Shown piece after piece: positions 1 through 5,586 of a stretch of DNA of 6,452 bases. Both the position numbers and the translations under genes were made by a program. This stretch comes from Armatimonadota bacterium (GTDB lineage Bacteria > Armatimonadota > Zipacnadia > Zipacnadales > JABUFB01), in the NCBI GenBank assembly GCA_018056145.1, contig JAGPGE010000351.1, positions 1 through 6,452 on the forward strand, in the 5' to 3' direction. A model generated the notes under the pieces. It was given only the letters and a program-made list of their open reading frames with translations. It made no database searches and was not told where the DNA came from. Numbering within the stretch: position 1 is the first letter of the stretch; every line of letters begins with the position of its first letter.

Positions 1-220
1 GGATGACGCGGAGTTCGAGGTGGAGTTCGTGGAGAACCTGCTTGGCGGGGTGATCGTGCTGCGCGCGGTGGGCCTGCTGGATGAGGACGCGGGCTGGCAG
101 GATGCCTTGTACGCGCCCGCCCCGGTACCCACGAAGCCGCTGACCATCACCGCCATCCCGTACTGCGTCTGGGACAATCGCGAGCCCGGCCCGATGCGGG
201 TCTGGCTGCGGCGCTGCTGA
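1..220 (+). CDS. GH127-like (DUF1680) beta-L-arabinofuranosidase family protein, C-terminal fragment
   Basis: The 5' part of this gene lies outside the window; about 72 codons are visible, read from base 2 to a TGA stop at 218-220. The fragment contains the segment LTITAIPYCVWDNREPG followed by PMRVWLRR. This closely resembles the conserved end of GH127/DUF1680 proteins, where a PY-x-W-x-NR-x-PG-x-M-x-VW-[LI] pattern closes the C-terminal beta-sandwich. Family members hydrolyse beta-L-arabinofuranosides or related L-sugars. The catalytic glutamate and the cysteine zinc site of the family lie upstream and cannot be checked, so activity is inferred from family only. The next gene starts 47 bases downstream on the same strand, with no clear terminator between them, which fits co-transcription. 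Only the family end-motif supports this call; the substrate is unknown. Confidence 0.72.
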   Translation, partial: DDAEFEVEFVENLLGGVIVLRAVGLLDEDAGWQDALYAPAPVPTKPLTITAIPYCVWDNREPGPMRVWLRRC

Positions 221-230
221 ACTGAGTTCG

Positions 231-246
231 GATCCACAGATCCACA
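231..246. repeat. 8-bp tandem direct repeat (GATCCACA x2)
   Basis: Bases 231-238 and 239-246 are the same octamer GATCCACA, head to tail, in the short gap between the GH127-like gene and the iron-sulfur protein gene. Two copies of eight bases can arise by slippage. No role is apparent, and it lies just before the ribosome binding site at 251-258. Confidence 0.6.
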
Positions 247-250
247 AGCG

Positions 251-258
251 AAAGAGGG
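251..258 (+). promoter_or_regulatory. Ribosome binding site supporting the GTG start at 268
   Basis: AAAGAGGG at 251-258 is a purine-rich Shine-Dalgarno-like sequence nine bases before the GTG at 268-270. The next in-frame ATG (283-285) has no such sequence ahead of it, so the GTG start is preferred. Confidence 0.55.
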
Positions 259-267
259 TCGAGGTTT

Positions 268-1251
268 GTGCTGACTTCCGAGATGGTGAAGGAGTTCGCG
301 CTGGATTCCGGGGCTGACCTGGTGGGGATTTCGTCCATGGACCGCTGGGAGGGCGCGCCTTTGCAGTGTGATGCGCGGCAGATCGCCCCGGACGCGAAGA
401 GCATGATCGTCCTGGGCTTCCGCATCCCGCGCGGAACACTGCGGGGCATTGAGGAGGGCACCTTCTACGTGTCCTACGCATCCATGGGCTACGCCGCGAT
501 CAACCACGTCCTGCAGCCTATGGTCATCTGGCGCATCACGGCCATGCTGGAGGACGAAGGCTTCGAAGCCATTCCGATCCCGAACAACTTCCCGTGGACC
601 AACTCGGACAGCAGCGGGCAGAACCCCGAGAAGACCGGGCAGCTCAACCCCGCTCGAAGCCTCCCCGTGGCCGAAGGCCGGCCGGCGCCGGACGTGTTCG
701 TCCACGTCCGCCTCGCGGCGGTGATGGCGGGGATGGGCGAGATCGGCTGGTCGAAGATCTTCCTCTCACCCAAATTCGGCCCTCGTCAGAGGCTCGCCGT
801 AATTCTCACCGACGCCGAACTGGAACCCGATCCGCTGTACGATGGCCCGCCTTTGTGTGACCGCTGCATGGCCTGCGCGCGGGAGTGTACCGGCGGCTGC
901 ATTCCCACTGACCCGGAGAAGTCAGTGAAGGTGACGGTCGCGGGCAAGGAGATCGAGTGGGCGAACATTGACTACACCGTCTGCAGCCGGTACTTCTGCG
1001 GGGCATCCGAGGAGTACAACCCGTTCATGGTCACGGAAGCCGACCGGGAGGGCTTCCAGAAGCCCGTCGGCCAGTCCCAGCAGTACAAGGTGGGGCCGAC
1101 ATATGACTACGGCCGGGCGCTTGAGGGTGCGAAGGGCTGCATCCGGGCATGTATGATCCATCTCGAGGAGCAGGGGAAGCTGTCGAACAGGTTCGACAAG
1201 CCTTTCCGCCAGCGCAAGCCGTGGCGAATGGATTGGCCGCGGGAGGGGTAG
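268..1251 (+). CDS. QueG / reductive-dehalogenase-like 4Fe-4S protein, cytoplasmic
   Basis: A 327-residue protein with a GTG start and a TAG stop. Residues about 142-185 carry a run ending GEIGWSKIFLSPKFGPRQRL and then AVILTDAEL. This resembles the region before the iron-sulfur clusters in epoxyqueuosine reductase (QueG) and corrinoid reductive dehalogenases (G-x-IG...L-x-(P)-x-(F/Y)G-x-R...TD-x-L). A ferredoxin-type cysteine group follows: C197-x2-C200-x2-C203-x3-C207, with C211 close by, enough to ligate one 4Fe-4S cluster. Further cysteines are C239, C244, C291 and C295. They do not form the usual CxxCxxxCP set, so a second cluster is possible but unproven. There is no twin-arginine or Sec signal and no membrane segment, so it should be cytoplasmic, unlike respiratory RdhA. 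QueG-like enzymes use cobalamin and 4Fe-4S clusters for a reduction, but the substrate here is unknown. It is probably co-transcribed with the GH127-like gene. The fold family is fairly sure; a QueG function is not. Confidence 0.75.
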   Translation: MLTSEMVKEFALDSGADLVGISSMDRWEGAPLQCDARQIAPDAKSMIVLGFRIPRGTLRGIEEGTFYVSYASMGYAAINHVLQPMVIWRITAMLEDEGFEAIPIPNNFPWTNSDSSGQNPEKTGQLNPARSLPVAEGRPAPDVFVHVRLAAVMAGMGEIGWSKIFLSPKFGPRQRLAVILTDAELEPDPLYDGPPLCDRCMACARECTGGCIPTDPEKSVKVTVAGKEIEWANIDYTVCSRYFCGASEEYNPFMVTEADREGFQKPVGQSQQYKVGPTYDYGRALEGAKGCIRACMIHLEEQGKLSNRFDKPFRQRKPWRMDWPREG

Positions 1252-1345
1252 GGGCTTTCGGGCCGGTACATCTCGGTCTTGTGGTCAGTCGCGGTTCATC
1301 TGATCGCTGGCCTGAGCGTGCCTCTGCTTCCTGGCTGGAACCCAG

Positions 1346-1376
1346 GCCTCACAGCCCGCCTCGCGGGCTGTGAGGC
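1346..1376. terminator. Perfect 14-bp inverted repeat, possible terminator of the upstream transcript
   Basis: GCCTCACAGCCCGC (1346-1359) is followed by a CTC loop (1360-1362) and its exact reverse complement (1363-1376). The stem is long, GC-rich and without mismatch. It lies about 95 bases past the stop of the iron-sulfur protein gene, where a transcript end is expected. No T-run follows on the plus strand (AACGACGG), and none precedes it to serve the minus strand. It is therefore not a textbook intrinsic terminator. It could be a U-less terminator, an RNA-stabilising 3' structure or a copy of a dispersed palindromic repeat. Confidence 0.5.
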
Positions 1377-1484
1377 AACGACGGCGGGCCTTTCGATGCG
1401 GGATACAGCCGAGGAGAGAGATCGGGCCCCGGCTGGAACGGACCCACCTGCTTTCGGGAACGCACCCGGCGCCCCCATTGCTTA

Positions 1485-1513
1485 TTGACGCTCAGCAGTC
1501 GATATAATAACAT
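1485..1513 (+). promoter_or_regulatory. Likely sigma-70-type promoter of the aldolase gene
   Basis: TTGACG at 1485-1490 matches the -35 consensus at five of six bases. TAACAT at 1508-1513 lies 17 bases downstream as a moderate -10. A perfect TATAAT also occurs at 1503-1508, but only 12 bases from that -35; an alternative TTGCTT at 1478-1483 would sit 19 bases from it. This AT-rich patch is unusual in a GC-rich window and sits just before the aldolase. Transcription would start near 1515-1520, giving a leader of about 100 bases. The exact pairing of boxes is uncertain. Confidence 0.5.
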
Positions 1514-1543
1514 GCCGTTTGGGACGATTCCGCTCGGAACTGT

Positions 1544-1572
1544 CGGCGGCGGGCCCTGGGTGGCCGCCGCCG
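1544..1572 (+). promoter_or_regulatory. GC-rich stem-loop in the aldolase leader
   Basis: CGGCGGCGG (1544-1552) pairs perfectly with CCGCCGCCG (1564-1572). Two more C-G pairs (1554-1555 with 1562-1563) form after a single bulged G, closing a loop of about six bases. If transcription begins near 1520, this hairpin lies in the 5' leader about 35 bases before the ribosome binding site. It may stabilise the mRNA or act as an attenuator; a short TTT follows at 1574-1576. I recognise no riboswitch class. In a GC-rich genome such a stem can also occur by chance. Confidence 0.4.
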
Positions 1573-1606
1573 GTTTGTCGTCGGTGCGAACGTAACGATA
1601 CTGATC

Positions 1607-1612
1607 AAGGAG
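1607..1612 (+). promoter_or_regulatory. Ribosome binding site that decides the aldolase start
   Basis: AAGGAG at 1607-1612 lies only one base from the in-frame GTG at 1614, too close to serve it, but ten bases from the ATG at 1623. The ATG is therefore taken as the start. Confidence 0.7.
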
Positions 1613-1622
1613 TGTGTCGCGT

Positions 1623-2606
1623 ATGCCTCTCGCAACAGGGTTCGATCTCCTGGAGCCCGCCCTCGAGGGCGGTTATGCCGTTGGGGCGTTCAACGCCAAC
1701 AATTTGGAGTCGGTCAAGGCCGTCATCGACGCCTGTGCGGACAAGGAAGCCCCGGTCTTCCTGCAGGTCAGCCAGGGCGCGATCAAGTACGCCGGTCTCG
1801 AGGAAGCCACGGCTCTCGTCAGCGCCGCGGCGGCCAAGGTCAACATCCCCGTCGCTCTTCACCTGGACCACGGCACCAGCTACGAGCAGAACGTTCAGTG
1901 CCTGCGCGCCGGCTTCACCAGCCTCATGTACGACGGCTCAAAGGAGCCCTTCGAGGAGAACATCCGCGTCTCCGAGGAAATCTGCCGCATGGCCCACGCC
2001 TGCGGTCTGCCGGTTGAGTGCGAGCTTGGCCTCATCCCGAAGATCGAGGACTACCTGACCGAAGAGCAGATGGCCCCCTGCCGCAGCGGCGAAGTCGAGT
2101 GCGTGCTCGACCTGCTGAGCGAGGACGAGGTCAAGAAGCTGTACGAGCACAGCACCGACCCCGACATGGCCCTCGAGTTCAAGGAGCGCACCGGCTGCGA
2201 CTCCATGGCCGTTGCAATCGGCGCGATCCACGGCATGACTGGCCGCGGCTCACGCCTGGACTTCGACCTGCTCCAGCGCCTCATGGACAAGGTCGGCCTG
2301 CCCTTCGTGCTCCACGCGGCCTCCGGCATTCCGTTGGACCAGATGCGGAAGGCCTGCCAGATGGGCGTCTGCAAAGTCAACGTCGCCACCCGCCTGAGCA
2401 TGGCGCTGATCGAGGGCACCGCCGAGCGCATCGCCGAGAACCCCAGCCAGAAGGACTTCCGCAAGGTCTTCGACCGCGGCATGGAAAAGATCAAGGAAGT
2501 CGTGTACGAGTACATCGACCTGTTCGGCTGCGCGGGCAAGGCCGGCTCGGGCTGGACGCTTGGCCCGGACCGCACCCCGAAGATCACCAAGGAGTCGCCC
2601 GAGTAA
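1623..2606 (+). CDS. Class II ketose-bisphosphate aldolase (fructose/tagatose-bisphosphate type, GatY/KbaY-like)
   Basis: A 327-residue cytoplasmic zinc aldolase that should cleave a ketose 1,6-bisphosphate to dihydroxyacetone phosphate and glyceraldehyde 3-phosphate. The N-terminal GYAVGAFNANN and ALHLDHGTSYE are class II signatures. D82 is the expected catalytic acid. H83, H203 and H231 are the expected zinc ligands. E132/E134 lie in VECELG. The late motif KVNVATRL, and the C-terminal KEVVYEYIDLFGCAG, resemble KVNVATEL and KEVVRNKINVCGSA of GatY/KbaY more than the NIDTD motif of E. coli FbaA, so the substrate may be tagatose- or another ketose-bisphosphate. Three oddities stand out: about 23 extra residues between H83 and H203 compared with KbaY as I recall it, HAASG instead of HGGSG or HGASD at the phosphate loop, and a tail of about 20 residues. 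It has its own promoter and terminator, so it is probably monocistronic. The family is sure; the substrate is not. Confidence 0.9.
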   Translation: MPLATGFDLLEPALEGGYAVGAFNANNLESVKAVIDACADKEAPVFLQVSQGAIKYAGLEEATALVSAAAAKVNIPVALHLDHGTSYEQNVQCLRAGFTSLMYDGSKEPFEENIRVSEEICRMAHACGLPVECELGLIPKIEDYLTEEQMAPCRSGEVECVLDLLSEDEVKKLYEHSTDPDMALEFKERTGCDSMAVAIGAIHGMTGRGSRLDFDLLQRLMDKVGLPFVLHAASGIPLDQMRKACQMGVCKVNVATRLSMALIEGTAERIAENPSQKDFRKVFDRGMEKIKEVVYEYIDLFGCAGKAGSGWTLGPDRTPKITKESPE

Positions 2607-2633
2607 GCGACCCCTCCAACCACCGCACACACG

Positions 2634-2662
2634 ACGGGCAGGGAGCGATCCCTGCCCGTTTC
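2634..2662 (+). terminator. Stem-loop terminator of the aldolase gene
   Basis: ACGGGCAGGGA (2634-2644) pairs perfectly with TCCCTGCCCGT (2649-2659) around a GCGA tetraloop of the stable GNRA type. TTT follows at 2659-2661, before a C. It begins 27 bases after the aldolase stop. The short T-run is weak, but the position and strong 11-bp stem fit an intrinsic terminator, separating the aldolase from the beta-helix gene. Confidence 0.75.
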
Positions 2663-2734
2663 ACTTGGGCAGGTGTAATGAACTCCGGGGACGAATCTGA
2701 CGGGACGGAGACAGTCATCCGTGCAACTGGATGC

Positions 2735-2740
2735 AAGGAG
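2735..2740 (+). promoter_or_regulatory. Ribosome binding site setting the start of the beta-helix gene
   Basis: AAGGAG at 2735-2740 is nine bases before the ATG at 2750. The frame stays open far upstream, into the aldolase gene, with another in-frame ATG at 2678. This site, together with the signal peptide that begins at 2750, fixes the start. Confidence 0.75.
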
Positions 2741-2749
2741 ACCCTCACA

Positions 2750-5506
2750 ATGGCCCCTTACATGGTGATCTTGCTGCTCGCGATGACCCTCAGCGTGCTC
2801 GCGGCCGAACTGCACGTCGCGGTGAATGGCGATGATGCCAGTCCCGGCACCGCGGACAGGCCCTTCGCAAGTCTCGAGCGCGCCCGCGATGCAATCCGCG
2901 AACTGAAAGCCGATGGCGAGTTGCCTGAGCCCGTGACCGTCTGGGTCCATGGCGGCGTCTACCCGCGCGAGGCCACCTTCGCCCTGTCCGCGGAAGACTC
3001 CGGCAGCGCGGAGACGCCCATCGTGTACCGCGCGGTGGAAGGGGAGACCGTCCGGATCATCGGCGGCGTGGCCATCCCGCCCGAGGCGATCCGCGAAGTG
3101 ACCGACGCGGAGATTCTCGACCGCATGGACGAGAGCGCACGGGGCAAGGTGGTCCAGGTCAGTCTCACCGAACTTGGTGCGAAGGGCGCGGATAAGCAGT
3201 GGCCGGTCACTTTCCGCGGCTATGCGGGATGGCCGGAACTCTTCTTCGACGGGCAGCCGCTGGAAATCGCCCGCTGGCCCAACGAGGGGTTCGCGCGCAT
3301 GGCGAAGGTGCTGGACCAGGGCTCGCGACCGCGTTGGAGCGAAAAGCCCGACCGTCCCGGGAGCTTCCAGTATGAAGGCGACCGGCCCGAGCGCTGGCTC
3401 AAAGCGGACGAGGTCTATCTCAACGGGTACTGGTGCTTCAAGTGGTACAACGAAGTCATCCGGGTGGCGAAGATCGACCCGGAGAACAAGAGCATCACCT
3501 TCGCCGCGCCCCATGTCTACGGAATTGGCGGCGCGTCCGGCGGCGACTTCTTCGCCCTGAACCTCCTGGAGGAGCTTGACCGTCCGGGCGAGTACTACCT
3601 GGACCGCAAGGCGGGCCTGCTCTACTTCTGGCCGCCCGCGCCGGTGGAAGGCAAGGAGATCGGCCTGTCCATCATGGACACCCCGCTGGTCACCATGGCC
3701 CATGTCTCCAATGTGACCCTCCGCGGGTTCGTGTTCGAGTTCTCCTGCGGCCAGGCGGTGACCATCAGCGGCGGCGCGAACAACCTGGTGGCCGGCTGCA
3801 TCATCCGCAATCTCGCCACGGACGCGGGACGCATCGATGGCGGCAGCAATAACGGCGTCCAGTCCTGCGACCTGTACAATCTTGGCGGCGCGGGCTTCTC
3901 CCTCAGCGGCGGAGACCGGCCGACCCTCACACCCTGCGGGAACTTCGCCGAGAACAACCACATCCACCACTTCGGCCGGCTCTTCCGCACCCACAGGGAT
4001 GCCGTGGCGCTCAATGGCGTCGGCTGCAAGGCCAGGCACAATCTGATCCACGACGCGCCGCACCACGCCATCGACTTCGGCGGCAACTACCATCTTGTGG
4101 AGTTCAACGACATTCACGACGTCTGCACCGAAACCGATGATGCGGGCGCCATCTATACGGGCCGCGACTGGACCACCTACGGCAACATGATCCGGTACAA
4201 CTTCTGGCACAATGTTGGCGGGAGCCTGCACGTGGGGAACCAGGCGATCTACCTGGATGACACCGCCTGCGGAGTGACCTCGTACGGGAACGTGATCTAT
4301 CGGGTCTTCCGCGCCTTCCTCATCGGCGGCGGGCGAGACAACGTGGCGGACAACAACATCATCGTCGACTGCAATATCCCGATGCACATCGACAACCGGG
4401 GTCTCAGCTGGTCCGGGCCGTCATCCGAGAACGGGGCCACGCTCATGAGCCGCCTCAACGCGGTCCCGTACACGGAGGGGATCTGGGCCGCCCGATTCCC
4501 CACCCTCGCCAATATCCTCGAAGACGAGCCGGGCATGCCCAAGCGCAACCGGGTTACGCGCAATGTCATGGTGCGTTGCGGGGCGATGAACATCGCGGCG
4601 GAGGCCCGGCAGCACGGGACCATCGAAAACAACCTGCAGGTTGATCACGATCCCGGCTTCGTAGACGAAGACCGCATGAACTTCGCGCTGAAGCCGGATT
4701 CCGAGGTCCTCCAGCAAGTACCCGAGTTCGAGCCGATCCCCTTCGACAAGATCGGTCTGTACCTGGACGAGTACCGCACCGTCCTGCCCGTGCGCGCCCC
4801 GGTGATCCAGCCCCAGGGCCAGGCCTTTGTGGGCGAGACCCAGGTGCAGATCCTCAGCCCGGATGAGAACCCGGTGATCCGCTACACGCTGGACGGCAGC
4901 CTGCCCGGCGCGGGATCACCCGTCTACACTGGGCCGATCCAACTGACTGCATCGGCGACCATCACCGCTGTGGCCTACCCGGCGAACGGTTCCGAGCAGG
5001 GCCGGTCCGGCGTGGTGCGCGAGACCTTCACCGTGCAGCATCTCGGGCCGGAGGCCGGCGTCTATGTCAGCGACCTGCCGGGCCGGGATATCCTGGCCCA
5101 CGCCGGCCTGAAGCGCGATGTGAACTACGCCGGCAAAGGTCCCATCACCCTCGCCGGAAAGGAGTTCGAGAAAGCGATCATGCTCTGCCCGGAGACCGCC
5201 GAGGGGGGCAACCGCGGCCACGTGACTTACGACCTGACCGGCGGCCTCGCGAAAGCCACCACCTTCCGGGCGATGATCGGCATCGACGCGGCCATGGGCT
5301 CGCGGGGATCGGCCACCTTCAAGGTCGAGGTGTTCCGCAACGGGAACTGGGAGACGGTCTTCGAGAGCGGGGTGCTCAAGGGCGGGCAGCAGGAGACGGT
5401 CGAGGCTGACATCACGGGGGCGACCATGCTGCGCCTGTCCACCACCGACGCGGGCGACGATATCCACGCCGACCACGCCGTGTTCGCGGGGGCAGTGCTG
5501 CAGTAG
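2750..5506 (+). CDS. Secreted parallel beta-helix glycosidase-like protein (GH141-like) with chitobiase-C-like and NPCBM-like domains
   Basis: A 918-residue protein. Residues 1-19 form a signal peptide (hydrophobic core VILLLAMTLSVLAA, cleavage near A18 or A19), although its n-region has no Lys or Arg. Residues about 20-52 (VNGDDASPGTADRPFASLE) are the usual entry to right-handed beta-helix enzymes. Conserved blocks include RWPNEGF (175-181), GDRPERW (210-216), EELDRPGEYYLD (274-285), GGDRPTLT (387-394) and a C459-x-E-T-DDAGAIYTGRDW block to 474, with beta-helix rungs from about 315 to 630. From memory these blocks match GH141-type proteins, whose known members include an alpha-L-fucosidase and a xylanase. 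Residues about 685-763 (YTLDGS at 712-717) look like a chitobiase C-terminal domain. Residues about 766-918 look like an NPCBM-type carbohydrate-binding module. It should act outside the cytoplasm on polysaccharides. Substrate and catalytic residues are not assigned. The GH141 placement is less sure than the beta-helix fold. Confidence 0.8.
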   Translation: MAPYMVILLLAMTLSVLAAELHVAVNGDDASPGTADRPFASLERARDAIRELKADGELPEPVTVWVHGGVYPREATFALSAEDSGSAETPIVYRAVEGETVRIIGGVAIPPEAIREVTDAEILDRMDESARGKVVQVSLTELGAKGADKQWPVTFRGYAGWPELFFDGQPLEIARWPNEGFARMAKVLDQGSRPRWSEKPDRPGSFQYEGDRPERWLKADEVYLNGYWCFKWYNEVIRVAKIDPENKSITFAAPHVYGIGGASGGDFFALNLLEELDRPGEYYLDRKAGLLYFWPPAPVEGKEIGLSIMDTPLVTMAHVSNVTLRGFVFEFSCGQAVTISGGANNLVAGCIIRNLATDAGRIDGGSNNGVQSCDLYNLGGAGFSLSGGDRPTLTPCGNFAENNHIHHFGRLFRTHRDAVALNGVGCKARHNLIHDAPHHAIDFGGNYHLVEFNDIHDVCTETDDAGAIYTGRDWTTYGNMIRYNFWHNVGGSLHVGNQAIYLDDTACGVTSYGNVIYRVFRAFLIGGGRDNVADNNIIVDCNIPMHIDNRGLSWSGPSSENGATLMSRLNAVPYTEGIWAARFPTLANILEDEPGMPKRNRVTRNVMVRCGAMNIAAEARQHGTIENNLQVDHDPGFVDEDRMNFALKPDSEVLQQVPEFEPIPFDKIGLYLDEYRTVLPVRAPVIQPQGQAFVGETQVQILSPDENPVIRYTLDGSLPGAGSPVYTGPIQLTASATITAVAYPANGSEQGRSGVVRETFTVQHLGPEAGVYVSDLPGRDILAHAGLKRDVNYAGKGPITLAGKEFEKAIMLCPETAEGGNRGHVTYDLTGGLAKATTFRAMIGIDAAMGSRGSATFKVEVFRNGNWETVFESGVLKGGQQETVEADITGATMLRLSTTDAGDDIHADHAVFAGAVLQ

Positions 5507-5530
5507 AATCCAACGTCACCAAGAACCAAA

Positions 5531-5561
5531 GCGGGGCATCGGCGCGATACCCATGCCCCGC
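5531..5561 (-). terminator. Hairpin between convergent genes, likely terminator of the alkaline phosphatase gene
   Basis: GCGGGGCAT (5531-5539) pairs perfectly with ATGCCCCGC (5553-5561). Read on the minus strand, the stem is followed by TTTGGTTCTTGG, a T-rich stretch from the plus-strand bases 5519-5530. On the plus strand no T-run follows. It therefore fits a terminator for the phosphatase, whose stop lies 25 bases away. It may also block read-through from the beta-helix gene. Confidence 0.6.
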
Positions 5562-5586
5562 GCTATCCAAGCGGTCTGGCCGCCCG

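Larger units (their letters stand above)
1252..1622. other. Gene-free intergenic and leader region before the aldolase gene
   Basis: About 370 bases separate the iron-sulfur protein stop from the aldolase start. Short open frames here lack good ribosome binding sites and family resemblance. The region contains a small hairpin (CCTGG at 1330-1334 with CCAGG at 1342-1346), a perfect 14-bp inverted repeat at 1346-1376, two copies of the nonamer GGCTGGAAC (1333-1341 and 1431-1439), a promoter-like sequence at 1485-1513 and a GC-rich hairpin at 1544-1572. Bases 1377-1480 otherwise show nothing I can name. Confidence 0.7.

Noticed and set aside
1279..1488. A possible small gene of 69 codons in the intergenic region.
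   Set aside because: It begins with GTG without a convincing ribosome binding site, runs through the 14-bp palindrome and resembles no family I know.
1614..1622. GTG at 1614 as the aldolase start, adding three residues.
   Set aside because: The AAGGAG sequence ends only one base before it, whereas it is well placed for the ATG at 1623.
2705..2722. A 5-bp hairpin (ACGGA/TCCGT) in the leader of the beta-helix gene.
   Set aside because: The stem is too short to distinguish from chance in GC-rich DNA and has no further support.
2018..2749. The beta-helix gene frame stays open upstream through the second half of the aldolase gene, giving a continuous frame of 1162 codons.
   Set aside because: The upstream part is an Arg/Pro/His-rich translation of the aldolase in another frame, typical of GC-rich DNA. 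The ribosome binding site, signal peptide and terminator place the true start at 2750.
2051..4387. A 778-codon open frame on the minus strand across the aldolase and beta-helix genes.
   Set aside because: It lies antisense to two well-supported genes, crosses the terminator between them, is of low-complexity composition rich in Val, Ala, Asp and His, and shows no recognisable motif. It is a codon-bias shadow.
4916..5476. A 186-codon minus-strand open frame opposite the C-terminal domains of the beta-helix protein.
   Set aside because: The plus-strand reading shows recognisable domains there, and the antisense translation shows none and lacks a ribosome binding site that I could support.
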